Positions 50,295 to 59,516 are shown, counted from the stretch's first letter. The stretch is 64,000 nt of DNA from JAIBJN01 sp035762005 (GCA_035762005.1 DASTQA010000051.1:1-64000); one strand, 5' to 3'. The notes: generated by a model not told the origin, from the sequence alone. Numbers and translations: made by a program.

Positions 50295-51503
50295 ATGGCG
50301 TCGTACGCCTATACGGCCATCAACGCTGCCGGCCTCGAGTCGACCGGCGAGATCCACGCGCCCGACGCGGGCGCCGCGCGGGAGGCGCTGCGCGTCCGCG
50401 GCCTCCTGGCCCTGAACCTGGACGAGCAGGCCGGAGGCGGGAAGGCGCAGGGCGTCGTCGTCAAGAAGGTCAAGGCGAAGTCGCTGCAGATCTTCTCCCG
50501 CCAGTTCGCCACGATGATCGAGGCCGGCCTGAACGTCGTCACCGCGCTCGTCATCCTCGAGGAGCAGACGGAGGACAAGAAGCTCGCCGCCGTCATCGCC
50601 GAGCTGCGTGCGGACGTCGAGGGGGGCCTGCTGCTCTCCGAGGCGATGGCGCGCCACCCCCGGGTCTTCTCGCGCCTCTTCGTCGCCATGGTCGAGGCGG
50701 GCGAGGCGGCGGGGATCCTCGACGTCGTCCTCGACCGCGTCGCCTACCAGATCGAGAAGGAGACGAAGATCAAGCGGCGTGTCAGGGGCGCGATGATGTA
50801 CCCGCTGATGGTGCTGTCGTTCGCGACACTCGTCCTGATCGGCATGCTCCTCTTCCTCGTCCCGATCTTCGTGGACATCTTCAAGTCGCTCGGCGGCGAT
50901 CTGCCCCTCCTGACGAAGATCGTCGTCGCCGCGTCCGACTTCCTGCGCGAGCGCTTCTACATCGTCTTCCCGGCCATGGGCCTCCTCATCTGGGGCTTCT
51001 TCCGCCTGAAGAAGACCGAGAAGGGCCGTCGCGTCTGGGACGCGACCCGCATCCGCGCCCCCATGGGCATCGGCAAGGTGATCGTCAAGATCGGGATGGC
51101 GCGGTTCTCGCGCACGCTCTCGACGCTCGTCGCCGCGGGCGTCGACATCATCCGCTCGCTCGAGATCACCGCGAACACGTCGGGGAACAGCCTCATCGAG
51201 GACGCGACGATCGAGGTGAAGGAGCGCGTGACCCAGGGCGTCCCCATCGCCGTCCCGCTCGCCGAGGCGGCGATCTTCCCGCCCATGGTCTCGCACATGG
51301 TGCGCGTCGGCGAGGAGACGGGGGAGCTCGAGAAGATGCTCTCGAAGATCGCCGACTTCTACGAGGACGAGGTCGACAGCGCGATCGCGAGCCTGACGTC
51401 GATCATCGAGCCGCTCATGATGATCCTCGTCGGCATCGTCGTCGGGGTGATCATCATCGCGATGTACCTCCCCATGTTCAAGCTCCTGACCCTGATCCAG
51501 TAG
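50295..51503 (+). CDS. pilC: type IV pilus inner-membrane platform protein PilC
   Basis: The 402-residue membrane platform protein has two tandem T2SF domains (residues ~65-190 and ~270-395). Family blocks are FSRQFATMIEAGLNVVTAL, then ARFSRTLSTLVAAGVDIIRSLE, and EAAIFPPMVSHMVRVGEETG. Three membrane segments. It couples PilB/PilT motion to pilin insertion. It is alone on its transcript. Confidence 0.95.
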   Translation: MASYAYTAINAAGLESTGEIHAPDAGAAREALRVRGLLALNLDEQAGGGKAQGVVVKKVKAKSLQIFSRQFATMIEAGLNVVTALVILEEQTEDKKLAAVIAELRADVEGGLLLSEAMARHPRVFSRLFVAMVEAGEAAGILDVVLDRVAYQIEKETKIKRRVRGAMMYPLMVLSFATLVLIGMLLFLVPIFVDIFKSLGGDLPLLTKIVVAASDFLRERFYIVFPAMGLLIWGFFRLKKTEKGRRVWDATRIRAPMGIGKVIVKIGMARFSRTLSTLVAAGVDIIRSLEITANTSGNSLIEDATIEVKERVTQGVPIAVPLAEAAIFPPMVSHMVRVGEETGELEKMLSKIADFYEDEVDSAIASLTSIIEPLMMILVGIVVGVIIIAMYLPMFKLLTLIQ

Positions 51504-51743
51504 GCGGCGGGCGGCCGGCCCCGCGGCGGGCGGTCGGCGACCGGCGGGGTGGTGGGGCAATGACTGCGCGAGCTCGACCTCTCCCTGCACGAGACCTTTC
51601 GAGTTCCCGTCTGCCCACCTGAGCGGGCAGTAAGGGACGCGGCTATGATCAACGAGCTCGCACGCGCGATGAGGCTCGCGCCTAACCGCCCGCAGGGCTG
51701 ATGGCCTCTACCCCAGTCGAACGGTCTCGTCCGGGAGGTAGAG

Positions 51744-52913
51744 GTGAGCGAGCTTGCGATTGCTGTAGTGCTGGCGGGGGCGATCCTGCTTGCCTCGACG
51801 ATCTCGATCGAGCTCGGCATCTCGGTCGCGCTCGTGGAGCTGGCCCTGGGGGTCGTGGTCGGGAACGCGTTCGACGTCGGCGTGCCCGCATGGCTGGTCT
51901 TCATCGGCTCGTTCGCGGGGATCGTCCTCACGTTCCTGGCCGGCGCGGAGGTCGACGTCGATCAGTTCCGGCGGGAGTGGCGGGCGAGCCTCGGTATCGG
52001 GGTCGTCTCGTTCGCGGCGCCCTTCCTCGTCTGCACGGCGTTCGCCTACTGGGCGCTGGACTGGTCTGCGGACGCCGCCAAGATCGCGGGCATCGCGCTC
52101 TCGACGACGAGCCTCGCGGTCGTCTACTCGGTGCTGGTCGAGACCGGGCTGAACCAGACCGCGATCGGGCGGCGAATCATGTCGGCCACGTTCGTGACTG
52201 ACTTCGGCACCGCGGCGGCGCTCTCCATCCTCTTCGTGACGCCGAGCCTCTGGATCATCGCGTTCGCCGCCGTCTCCGCCTCGCTGATCCTCGGGTTGCC
52301 GCGGCTCTCGCCCTGGTTCTTCGGCCGCTACGGCAACCGGGTGATCGAGCCGGAGATCAAGCTCGTCTTCTTCGCGCTCTTCCTCCTCATGTGGCTCGGC
52401 GAGCGGTCGAACTCGCACGCCGTCCTCCCGGCGTTCGTGCTCGGGCTGGCGCTGAGCTCGCACTACGCGACCCACCGCAAGGAGCAGGAGCGGATGCGAG
52501 TCGTCGCCTTCGCGTTCCTCACGCCGCTGTTCTTCTTCAAGGGCGGGATGAACGTGTCGGCGGCGGCGCTCTGGGCGAACCTCGGCGTGCTGGGCCTCCT
52601 GTTCGCGGCCAAGATGGTTCCCAAGCTCGCCGGCGTCTACCCGCTCGCCCGCCGTTACTGCGCGCCGCACGCCGCCTTCACGACGCTGCTGATGTCGACG
52701 GGCCTGACGTTCGGGACGATCAGCTCGCTGTTCGGCCTCCAGGCCGGGATCGTCGACGAGACGCAGTTCTCGCTCCTCGTCGCCGTCGTCGTCCTCTCCG
52801 CGATCGTGCCGACGGTGATCGCGCAGCGCCTGTTCCAGCCGACCGCCGCCGCGGAGCACGCGCGCGAGCGGGCGCTTGCGGTCGCCGAGCCGGTGCGGGA
52901 GGCTGAGCGCTGA
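51744..52913 (+). CDS. CPA2-family monovalent cation:proton antiporter
   Basis: This 389-residue membrane protein has about 12 hydrophobic segments of the KefB/NhaS type: IELGISVALVELALGVVVGN, FLAGAEVDVDQFRREW and the core FVTDFGTAAAL with the ion-binding Asp. No TrkA-N/RCK regulatory domain is attached. GTG 51744 follows GGGAGGTAGAG. It is followed 2 bp later by a UspA gene, which may sense nucleotide levels to regulate transport. Confidence 0.88.
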   Translation: MSELAIAVVLAGAILLASTISIELGISVALVELALGVVVGNAFDVGVPAWLVFIGSFAGIVLTFLAGAEVDVDQFRREWRASLGIGVVSFAAPFLVCTAFAYWALDWSADAAKIAGIALSTTSLAVVYSVLVETGLNQTAIGRRIMSATFVTDFGTAAALSILFVTPSLWIIAFAAVSASLILGLPRLSPWFFGRYGNRVIEPEIKLVFFALFLLMWLGERSNSHAVLPAFVLGLALSSHYATHRKEQERMRVVAFAFLTPLFFFKGGMNVSAAALWANLGVLGLLFAAKMVPKLAGVYPLARRYCAPHAAFTTLLMSTGLTFGTISSLFGLQAGIVDETQFSLLVAVVVLSAIVPTVIAQRLFQPTAAAEHARERALAVAEPVREAER

Positions 52914-52915
52914 CG

Positions 52916-53338
52916 ATGCCGTTCGAGCGGATTCTGGTTGCGATCGACGGCTCCGAGGCCTCTGACCGCGCGTTCGACAAGGCGCTCGAGCTCACCGCCC
53001 TCACCGGTGCCACGCTGGCGGCGCTCGCCGTCGAAGGGCCGCTGCCCGCCTACGCCGCCACCGTCGGCGAGGTCGAGGAGGTCAAGCGCGAGAAGGACGC
53101 CTTCTTCAGTCGCCTGCTCACCGCCGCCGAAGAGAAGGCAGCAGCCTCCGGCGTCGCGCTCGAGACCGAGCTTCGGCCCGGTCACGCCGCCGAGTTGATC
53201 GTCCGCGTCGCCGGCGAGTGGCGCGCAGACCTGATCGTGCTCGGCCACAAGGGCCACTTCCTGCGCGACCACCTGCTCGGATCCACCGCCGACCGCGTCA
53301 CCGAGCACGCCGACTGTCCTGTCATGATCGTGCGGTAG
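52916..53338 (+). CDS. universal stress protein (UspA family)
   Basis: The 140-residue protein has the Usp fold: FERILVAIDGSEASDRA at the N terminus and the ATP-binding C-terminal motif GHKGHFLRDHLLGSTADRV (G-2x-G-9x-G-S/T). It probably binds ATP. Cotranscribed with the antiporter 2 bp upstream, a frequent pairing. Confidence 0.92.
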   Translation: MPFERILVAIDGSEASDRAFDKALELTALTGATLAALAVEGPLPAYAATVGEVEEVKREKDAFFSRLLTAAEEKAAASGVALETELRPGHAAELIVRVAGEWRADLIVLGHKGHFLRDHLLGSTADRVTEHADCPVMIVR

Positions 53339-53435
53339 CCGGCGCCTGTCGCCGCGCCGTGGCCCTGCACCGCCGGGCGAGCCGATCCGGATGCACCACT
53401 GGGAGGCGAACCTTGGCCGCCCTGCGGGGTCGCGG

Positions 53436-55241
53436 CTAGGCGGCCTCGTCCACAGTGAAGCTGAACATCATCCCGCTCTCGTGGTGCTCGGCGATGTGGC
53501 AGTGGGCCATCCAGCGGCCGGGGTTCGTGACGTCGAGGAGGATGTCGACCGTCTCGCCCGTGCGCACGAGGACCGTGTCCTTCCAGACGAGGTTCGGCTC
53601 GGGGACGCCGTCGCGGGCGAGGACGAGGAAGCGGCCCGCCCCGTGCACGTGGAACGGATGGGGCATGGGGTGGTCGGAGTCCAGCTCGTTCACGAGGCGG
53701 ATCTTCACGCGCTCCCCCACCCGGAGCCGCCAGTCGATGGCGGCATTCTCCGCGCCCGTCGCCCGGTCGATGAGCTTCCAGCGCATGTTCTCCGCCGTCG
53801 TCATGCGGTTCACCTCGACCATGTCGTCCTCCCACTCGAGCCCTCCCGCCGGCCCGGGCTCGTGGGCCTCGTGCCCGTGCTCGTGGGCCTCGTGCCCGTG
53901 CTCGTGGTGGCCGTGGCCGTGCTCCCCGTCGTGGCCGTGCTCCCCGTGCTCGTGGCCGCCTGCCGCGCCACCGACCACTGCCGCCGGCAGGAGCTTCATG
54001 CCGCACCTCGGGCAGCGCCCCGGCTCCTCGCTGACGACTTCGGGGTGCATGGGGCAGGCGTAGCCCACCGGCGTGGGCGCCGCGCTGGCCAGGAGCTTCA
54101 TGCCGCACTTCGGGCAGCGCCCGGGCTCCTCGCTCACGACCTCCGGGTGCATGGGGCAGGCATAGACCACGGGGCCGCCTCCCTCCGGCGCGCCGAGGTC
54201 CATCTCGGCGACGAAGGCGAGCGTCTTGTCGGGGGCCGCGTTGAGGTACGGCTCGAGCCGCCGGCGCTCGGCCGCCAGGTCGTCGTTCGTCCGCAGCGCC
54301 TCGAACCGCTCGGCGACCGCCGGCTCCGCCCGTTCCTCGCCCACGGCGATCGTCGCGAGCCGGTACGAGCGGTCCGGCGTCCGGTGCTCCATCCTCACCT
54401 CGCCCGGCTCGGCGAAGAGCGCGTCGACGACGACCCGCTCCGACGGCGCCAGCAGGACCTCCTCGACGAACGCCTCGTGCTCGTAGTGGCCGCTGTCGCC
54501 GCCCACGAGCTTCATGCGGACGCCGGGGAGGGTCACGTTGAAGACCCGGGTGTTGGCCGTGTTCGTGAGGTAGAAGCGCACGACCTCGCCTGCGCGGGCC
54601 GCGAGCGTGAGATCCGTCTCCCCGGCGACGAGCATGACGTTGCCGAAGCGGCCCATCGCTGCGTAGGTCGTCTCGGAGCGGCTGAAGGGCGCGATGCGGC
54701 CGTCCTCGAGGAGGACGTCGTCGAGCGTGAGCAGGACCTCGCGGTGGGCCGGCGGCCAGTACCCGGAGTCGGCCGGGACGACGAGGATGTTGCCATAGAG
54801 GCCGAGCTCCTGGCCGTAGTCCTCGCGGATGTGCGGGTGGTACCAGTAGGCGCCGGGGTCGGGCACGTGCACCTGGTACGAGAAGGTCTCGCCCACGGGG
54901 ATGGGCGCCTGCGTGTCGTGCGTCCCGTCGTAGCGGTTCTCGAGGCGCAGCCCGTGCCAGTGGACCGTCGCCTCGAGGTCGCCGCGGTTCGTGACTTCGA
55001 CCGTCACGGTCGCGCCCTCGGGGACCCGCAGCGTCGGGCCGGGGATCGAGCCGTTGTAGGCGAGCATCCGGACGGTCGCGTCGCCCAGCCGCTTGGCGAC
55101 GGGGGCGATCTCGAGGCCGTAGGAATCGCCGTCCGCGAGCTCGACGACCTCCGCCGGAGCCGCCTCCGGCAAGCCCTCGATCTCCGTCGGCATCCGGTCG
55201 GCCGGCTCCGCGTGCGCGTCGTGCGCGTGGTGGTCATGCAT
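53436..55241 (-). CDS. multicopper oxidase with two inserted heavy-metal-binding modules
   Basis: This 601-residue copper oxidase has copper ligands HWHG and HPH near residues 95-140, and HPFHVHG and HCHIAEHHESGM at the C terminus (types 1-3 copper sites complete). Between cupredoxin domains 2 and 3 lie two nearly identical ~37-residue modules, YACPMHPEVVSEEPGRCPKC-like, each with CxMHP and CxxC, followed by a His/Gly/Glu-rich stretch. These should load or buffer copper. No signal peptide; the N terminus is MHDHHAHDAH. ATG 55241 has AAGGAG 6 nt upstream and overlaps the monooxygenase stop by 8 bp. Confidence 0.92.
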   Translation of the reverse strand: MHDHHAHDAHAEPADRMPTEIEGLPEAAPAEVVELADGDSYGLEIAPVAKRLGDATVRMLAYNGSIPGPTLRVPEGATVTVEVTNRGDLEATVHWHGLRLENRYDGTHDTQAPIPVGETFSYQVHVPDPGAYWYHPHIREDYGQELGLYGNILVVPADSGYWPPAHREVLLTLDDVLLEDGRIAPFSRSETTYAAMGRFGNVMLVAGETDLTLAARAGEVVRFYLTNTANTRVFNVTLPGVRMKLVGGDSGHYEHEAFVEEVLLAPSERVVVDALFAEPGEVRMEHRTPDRSYRLATIAVGEERAEPAVAERFEALRTNDDLAAERRRLEPYLNAAPDKTLAFVAEMDLGAPEGGGPVVYACPMHPEVVSEEPGRCPKCGMKLLASAAPTPVGYACPMHPEVVSEEPGRCPRCGMKLLPAAVVGGAAGGHEHGEHGHDGEHGHGHHEHGHEAHEHGHEAHEPGPAGGLEWEDDMVEVNRMTTAENMRWKLIDRATGAENAAIDWRLRVGERVKIRLVNELDSDHPMPHPFHVHGAGRFLVLARDGVPEPNLVWKDTVLVRTGETVDILLDVTNPGRWMAHCHIAEHHESGMMFSFTVDEAA

Positions 55242-56385
55242 CTCGAGCTCCTTCCCGGGGGGTCGCGGACGCCGGCTCGGCCCGGTCGGCGCGCTGCCGG
55301 GAGCGCGCGTCGATCTCCGCGGCAATGTACTCGGCGTCGTCCTTCACCCAGCCGAGGAGGGCCGAGCCGCGCGTGTGCTGCCACTCGAGGCCGAGGACGT
55401 AGAGGCCGGGCACCTCCGTGACCCCGCGCCGCTGGCGGACGCGGCCGTCGGCGCCCGCGACGGAGGGCTCGATCCACGAGTGGTCGGTGCGGTACCCGGT
55501 CGCCCAGACGACGCCGTCGACGTCCAGCTCGGTCCCGTCGGCGAACGTCACCGTACGGCCGGAGACGGCCGTCACGCGGGGCCGCAGCTCGACCCCGGTG
55601 CGGCGGATGCCGCGGGGGCTCGAGCCGATGAGCGGCGAGCCGCGCGCCTCGAGGCGCCGCCCGAGGCGGGTGTCGATCCCCTTCCGCAGCACGCCCAGCT
55701 TCGTGAGCCACCAGAAGAGGTCCTTCCCGAGCACCCGCTGCGGGAACGGCGTCTGCCGCGAGCCGATCGCGAGGTGGACGCGGCGCGAGGCGGCGAGCTC
55801 CTCGGCGATCTGGAAGCCGGTGTTGCCTCCGCCCACGACGAGGATCGTCCCCTCCGGGAGATCGTCGGGCCTGCGGTAGCCCGTGCTGTGCATCTGCACG
55901 ACCTCCGCTGCGAGCCCGCCGGCGAACGGCGGCACGAACGGCGTCTGGAACGGGCCGGTGGCGACGACGACCTGGTCGGAGGTGACGGCGCGGCCGTCGA
56001 CCTCGAGACGGAAGCCGTCGTCCGCCGCCGCGAGGTCGTGCACGGGGCTCTCGAGCTCGACCGGCAGCTCGAACGTCTCCGCGTAGCGCTCGAGGTAGGC
56101 GATCACCTCGTCGCGCCCAGGGTAGCCCTCCGGGTCGCCGGGGAAGGGCAGCCCGGGGAGGCTGTCGTAGCGGCGGGGCGTGAAGAGCGTCAGGGAGTCC
56201 CACCGCTCGCGCCAGGCGGCGCCGAGGGAGCTCGCGAGCTCGAGGATCACGAATCGCCGCCCCTGGCCCGCGAGGAAGTACCCCATCGCCAGCCCCGCCT
56301 GGCCGGCCCCGACGACGACGACGTCGTAGCTCGACTCGGGCGGCGACGTGGACTTGGGGTTCGTGGGCTCGTCCCTCGCGAACAT
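55234..56385 (-). CDS. flavin-dependent monooxygenase / NAD(P)-binding oxidoreductase
   Basis: The 383-residue FAD protein has GAGQAGLAMG (FAD GxGxxG, residue ~22), ATGPFQTP and the NADPH motif GGGNTGFQIAEEL, plus VVWATGYRTDHSW, the pattern of class B flavin monooxygenases and CzcO-like proteins. ATG 56385; upstream in-frame ATG at 56466 would add an Arg/Gly-rich tail. It is the first gene of the operon with the copper oxidase. Substrate unknown; CzcO-like proteins often travel with metal-resistance genes. Confidence 0.85.
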   Translation of the reverse strand: MFARDEPTNPKSTSPPESSYDVVVVGAGQAGLAMGYFLAGQGRRFVILELASSLGAAWRERWDSLTLFTPRRYDSLPGLPFPGDPEGYPGRDEVIAYLERYAETFELPVELESPVHDLAAADDGFRLEVDGRAVTSDQVVVATGPFQTPFVPPFAGGLAAEVVQMHSTGYRRPDDLPEGTILVVGGGNTGFQIAEELAASRRVHLAIGSRQTPFPQRVLGKDLFWWLTKLGVLRKGIDTRLGRRLEARGSPLIGSSPRGIRRTGVELRPRVTAVSGRTVTFADGTELDVDGVVWATGYRTDHSWIEPSVAGADGRVRQRRGVTEVPGLYVLGLEWQHTRGSALLGWVKDDAEYIAAEIDARSRQRADRAEPASATPREGARDA

Positions 56386-56537
56386 CCGGCTCGACTGGCG
56401 CGGCCCGGCAGCTCCGGGCCGGGATCGACAGGTCGAGCCTAGCCCGATCGCGCCGCGGGCAAACACGGGCGGCGGCGGCTTCCCGTTTGCGCCCGCGCGC
56501 GCCGGGACATGCGAAGGGAAAGACGAAGGGAGCCCTG

Positions 56538-56909
56538 ATGACCCACCACACTGCGGAGCACCAAACGGTGCTCCAGAACGTCGGCGAGGAGATGCGCCGC
56601 TGCATCGAGGAGTGCACGACCTGCCACGAGGTCTGCCTCGCGACCGTCGCGCACTGCCTGGAGGCGGGCGGCGAGCACGCCGAGGCCGCGCACGTCCGGC
56701 TGCTCCTCGACTGCGCCCAGATCTGCGCGACGAGCGCGGACTTCATGCTCCGCGGCTCCGAGCTCCACGGCGAGACCTGCGGCGCCTGCGCCGTCGTCTG
56801 CGAGCGCTGTGCAGAGTCCTGCGAGCGCTTCGCCGACGACGAGGTCATGTCGGCCTGCGCGGACGTGTGCCGCCGCTGCGCCGAGTCGTGCCGGCGCATG
56901 GCCGCCTAG
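56538..56909 (+). CDS. four-helix-bundle Cys-rich copper-binding protein (DUF326/Csp-like)
   Basis: This 123-residue protein has Cys at regular helical spacing: CIEECTTCHEVCLATVAHC, CAQICATSADF, CGACAVVCERCAESCERF and CADVCRRCAESC. This is the copper storage protein (Csp) pattern, where inward-facing Cys bind many Cu(I). No signal peptide, so it would be cytosolic (Csp3-like). ATG 56538 follows GGGAG. It is divergent from the copper oxidase operon, 152 bp apart. Confidence 0.88.
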   Translation: MTHHTAEHQTVLQNVGEEMRRCIEECTTCHEVCLATVAHCLEAGGEHAEAAHVRLLLDCAQICATSADFMLRGSELHGETCGACAVVCERCAESCERFADDEVMSACADVCRRCAESCRRMAA

Positions 56910-56976
56910 CCGGGCGCCGACAAGCGGCGGGGGGCGGGGCGCAGCCGCTCCGCCTCCCGCTTCGGCCGTCGCCGGC

Positions 56977-57762
56977 TCACGGTCGCGCCTTATACGCCCG
57001 CACCGTCGTCCCGTGGGCCCCGTACTTGATCGCCTTCTCGCGCGTGTCCGGGAACGCCGAGCGCGCGTAGGTGGCGACGAGGTTGCCGGACTCGATTCGA
57101 TCGAATCCGTGTCTCGCGAGCAGCTCTGCGTACTCCGCCTCCAGCAGAGCGCCGGCGATTCAGCCGGTCCACAGGTCGATCTTCCGCCGGCCTTCCTCGC
57201 TCACCGGGCGCTGGATCGTCACGTCGGCGACCTGGATCCGGCCCCCGGGCAGGAGGACCCGCTGGAGCTCGGAGAAGACCGCGTCCTTGTCCGGGACGAG
57301 GTCGATGACGCCGTTCGAGATCACGACCTCGAAGCTCTCGTCCGGGAAGGGCAGCCGTTCCGCCTCGCCCTCGACGAACTCGACGTGTCCGACGCCGAGC
57401 GAGGCGGCCGCCGCGCGCGCCTTGGCGAGCATCTCGGGCGTCATGTCGATGCCGGTGACCCGGCCGGAGGCGCCGACCATCTGCGCGGCGACGAGCGAGT
57501 CGGTCCCGGAGCCGCTTCCGAGGTCGAGGACCCGCTCGCCGGGCTGCAGGCGCCCGAGCGAGAACGGGTTGGCGACGCCCGCGAAGGACTCGACCGCCCC
57601 GTCGGGGACCGAGGCGAGCTCCGGCGGGTAGTCGAGGTCCTCGGCCCAGGCGCGCCCGGTCGGGAAGATGAAGTCCTTCTCCGGCTCGGCGGAGACGGTC
57701 GCGTACGTCTTCCTGATCTCGCGCTTCAGGAGCCCGACGTCGAGCTCGAGCCCGCTCGTCAT
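56977..57762 (-). CDS. ArsM-like SAM methyltransferase, predicted selenoprotein (in-frame UGA at codon 201)
   Basis: Reading through one TGA gives a 261-residue class I methyltransferase. The SAM site is VLDLGSGSGTDS, followed by GIDMTPEMLAKAR and FEVVISNGVIDL. At codon 201 (57162-57160) TGA replaces a residue that in the ArsM of this window is Cys: WTG-[TGA]-IAGALLEAEY here against FVGCIAGALSRGEY there. The frame continues 60 codons with good matches (ELLARHGF, then FGxxGxTVRA-like KYGAHGTTVRAYK) to TGA at 56977. In ArsM this Cys binds As(III), so Sec may bind metalloid. The second ArsM ligand Cys is Gly here (SNGV). ATG 57762 overlaps the MFS-rhodanese stop (ATGA). Alternative: a nonsense mutant. 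Confidence 0.78.
57123..57150 (-). promoter_or_regulatory. candidate bacterial SECIS hairpin
   Basis: Starting 9 nt after the in-frame TGA, GCTCTGC and GCAGAGC form a perfect 7-bp stem around a 14-nt loop whose second base is G. The loop begins 16 nt after TGA. This satisfies the published bacterial SECIS spacing (16-37 nt) and the rule of a G in the first two loop bases. Confidence 0.6.
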
Positions 57763-59516
57763 GCGCCCCGGCCCACGGGGGTGTGCCGTCCGGGGGGAGG
57801 CTCGGGCGGCGAGGGCGGCTGCCGCCGGTCCGCGGCGCGGCCCGGCGACCGTCGCTCGGGCGGGCCCATCCCCGGTCGTCCGGGGGGCTCGGGGAGCTCA
57901 CGCGCGCCCTCCACCGGGAGGCCGGCCGCCTTCCAGGCGGCGAACCCGCCCGCCAGGTCGGTCGCGCGACTGCACCCGAGCTCGCGGAGGGCCGCGGCCG
58001 CCAGGCTCGAGGAGTAGCCCTCGGCGCAGAAGACGACGAGCCGTGCGTCCAGGCCGCCCAGGTGCGGGTTCGCGTAGCCCGAGTCAGGGTCGACGCGCCA
58101 CTCGAGGACCGAGCGGGGAACGTGGACCGAGCCCGGCACGACGCCTTCCCGGCGCCGCTCGTCGTGCGAGCGGAGGTCGACGAGGACGGCGCCGTCGGTC
58201 ATGGCCTCGAAGGCCTCCCGCGGCTCGAGGCGGGGCGCGATGCGGCCGCGCGCGTCCGCGAGCAGGTCGGCGATGGTGCGGCGCGCGGGGCGGGGGTGGC
58301 GGGCCCAGCCCGTCGCGGCGACCCAGAGCCCGCTCGCGGCCGTGAGGCCGGCGACGACCGCGATGGCGGGGCCGGCTCCCAGCGAGTCCGCGACGACGCC
58401 GACGAGGAGCGCTCCCACGACGAACCCGAAGTCGCGCCAGAACCGGTAGACGCCGACGAGCTGGGCGCGCTCCACCGGCCGGGAGACGTCCGAGACGGCC
58501 GCGATGAGCGTCGGGTAGACGAGCGCCGTGCCGAGCCCGAGGAGCGCCGCCGCCGCGAGGGCCGGGCCGAACGCGCCGCCTCCCGCGACGAGGAGCGCGA
58601 GCGCGCCGCCCTGCACGAGCATGCCGGCGACGATCGGCGGCTTACGCCCGATGTGGTCCGAGAGCCAGCCCGTGGCGAGCTGGCCCGCTCCCCAGACGGC
58701 CGGATAGACGCCGGCGACGGCGCCCACCTCGGCCACGCTCGCCCCGTTCGCCGCCAGGTAGAGGGGGACGAGGCCCCAGGCGAGGGCGTCGTTCAGGTTG
58801 TTGACGAGCCCCGCCTGCGAGCAGGCACGGAGGACCGGGTCGCGCAGGGTTCCGCGGACGAACGCGAGCGCGAGGCTGCCAGCGGGCGCCGTCCCGTGCG
58901 CACGCTGCTCCTCACCGACGTGAGCGCCGGTGTCGCGGACGAAGAGGAGCGAGACGACGAGGCCGATGAGGGCGACGGCCGCGCCTCCGGCCCAGACAAG
59001 CGTCCGCGGCGCGACCGTCGCGGCGAGCGCTCCCGTGGCGAGCGCCGTGGCGGCGACGCCGAGGTAGCCGGCCGACTCGTTGAGGCCGAGCGCGAGGCCG
59101 CGGCGGACGGGACCGACGAGGTCGATCTTCATGACGACCGTCATCGACCAGGCGAGCCCCTGGTTCAGTCCGAGGAAGACGTTCGCGACGACGACGACCC
59201 ACCAGCTCGGTGCAAGTCCGATGAGGAGTGGAACCGGCAGCGCGAAGGCCCAGCCGAGGACGAGCAGCCGCTTCCTGCCGACGCGCTCCGCGAGCCCGCC
59301 CGCCGCGAGGTTCGCGAGCGCCTTCGCGATGCCGAACGCGACGACGAACGAGAGGATGGCGCTCTTCGACGCGAGCCCGAACTCCTCTTCCCCGACGAGG
59401 GGCAGGACGCTCCGCTCGAGGCCGACCATCGCGCCGACGAAGGCGTTGAGGGCGACGAGGAGCGCGAACTGGCGGGCGTTCGCCCGCAGCCCGAGGCGCA
59501 CGGCGGCCACGGTCAC
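57759..59516 (-). CDS. MFS transporter fused to a rhodanese domain
   Basis: The 585-residue fusion has 12 membrane segments of an MFS carrier (LAERVGRKRLLVLGW, WLSDHIGRKPPIVAG loops) in residues 1-400. A cytosolic rhodanese domain follows (residues ~430-535) with active-site Cys in VVFCAEGYSSSLAA and DLRSHDERRREG, then a Pro/Arg-rich tail. The rhodanese could load or unload sulfane sulfur, or an analogue such as selenium or a metalloid, for transport. GTG 59516 overlaps the MBL gene; the stop overlaps the methyltransferase start. Substrate unknown. Confidence 0.88.
   Translation of the reverse strand: MTVAAVRLGLRANARQFALLVALNAFVGAMVGLERSVLPLVGEEEFGLASKSAILSFVVAFGIAKALANLAAGGLAERVGRKRLLVLGWAFALPVPLLIGLAPSWWVVVVANVFLGLNQGLAWSMTVVMKIDLVGPVRRGLALGLNESAGYLGVAATALATGALAATVAPRTLVWAGGAAVALIGLVVSLLFVRDTGAHVGEEQRAHGTAPAGSLALAFVRGTLRDPVLRACSQAGLVNNLNDALAWGLVPLYLAANGASVAEVGAVAGVYPAVWGAGQLATGWLSDHIGRKPPIVAGMLVQGGALALLVAGGGAFGPALAAAALLGLGTALVYPTLIAAVSDVSRPVERAQLVGVYRFWRDFGFVVGALLVGVVADSLGAGPAIAVVAGLTAASGLWVAATGWARHPRPARRTIADLLADARGRIAPRLEPREAFEAMTDGAVLVDLRSHDERRREGVVPGSVHVPRSVLEWRVDPDSGYANPHLGGLDARLVVFCAEGYSSSLAAAALRELGCSRATDLAGGFAAWKAAGLPVEGARELPEPPGRPGMGPPERRSPGRAADRRQPPSPPEPPPGRHTPVGRGA

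Noticed and set aside
51504..51743. Possible riboswitch or promoter upstream of the antiporter (TATGAT at 51644, CTGCCC/GGGCAG hairpin at 51611-51630, 18-codon ORF at 51645)
   Set aside because: No -35 at the right distance, no recognisable c-di-AMP or other riboswitch consensus, and the mini-ORF is unremarkable.
53980..54170. Direct repeat in the copper oxidase gene as a mobile or CRISPR-like repeat
   Set aside because: The two copies encode in-frame metal-binding modules, so it is an internal protein duplication.
53391..55421. A 676-codon plus-strand frame opposite the multicopper oxidase
   Set aside because: Antisense shadow; the oxidase copper ligands on the minus strand are unambiguous.
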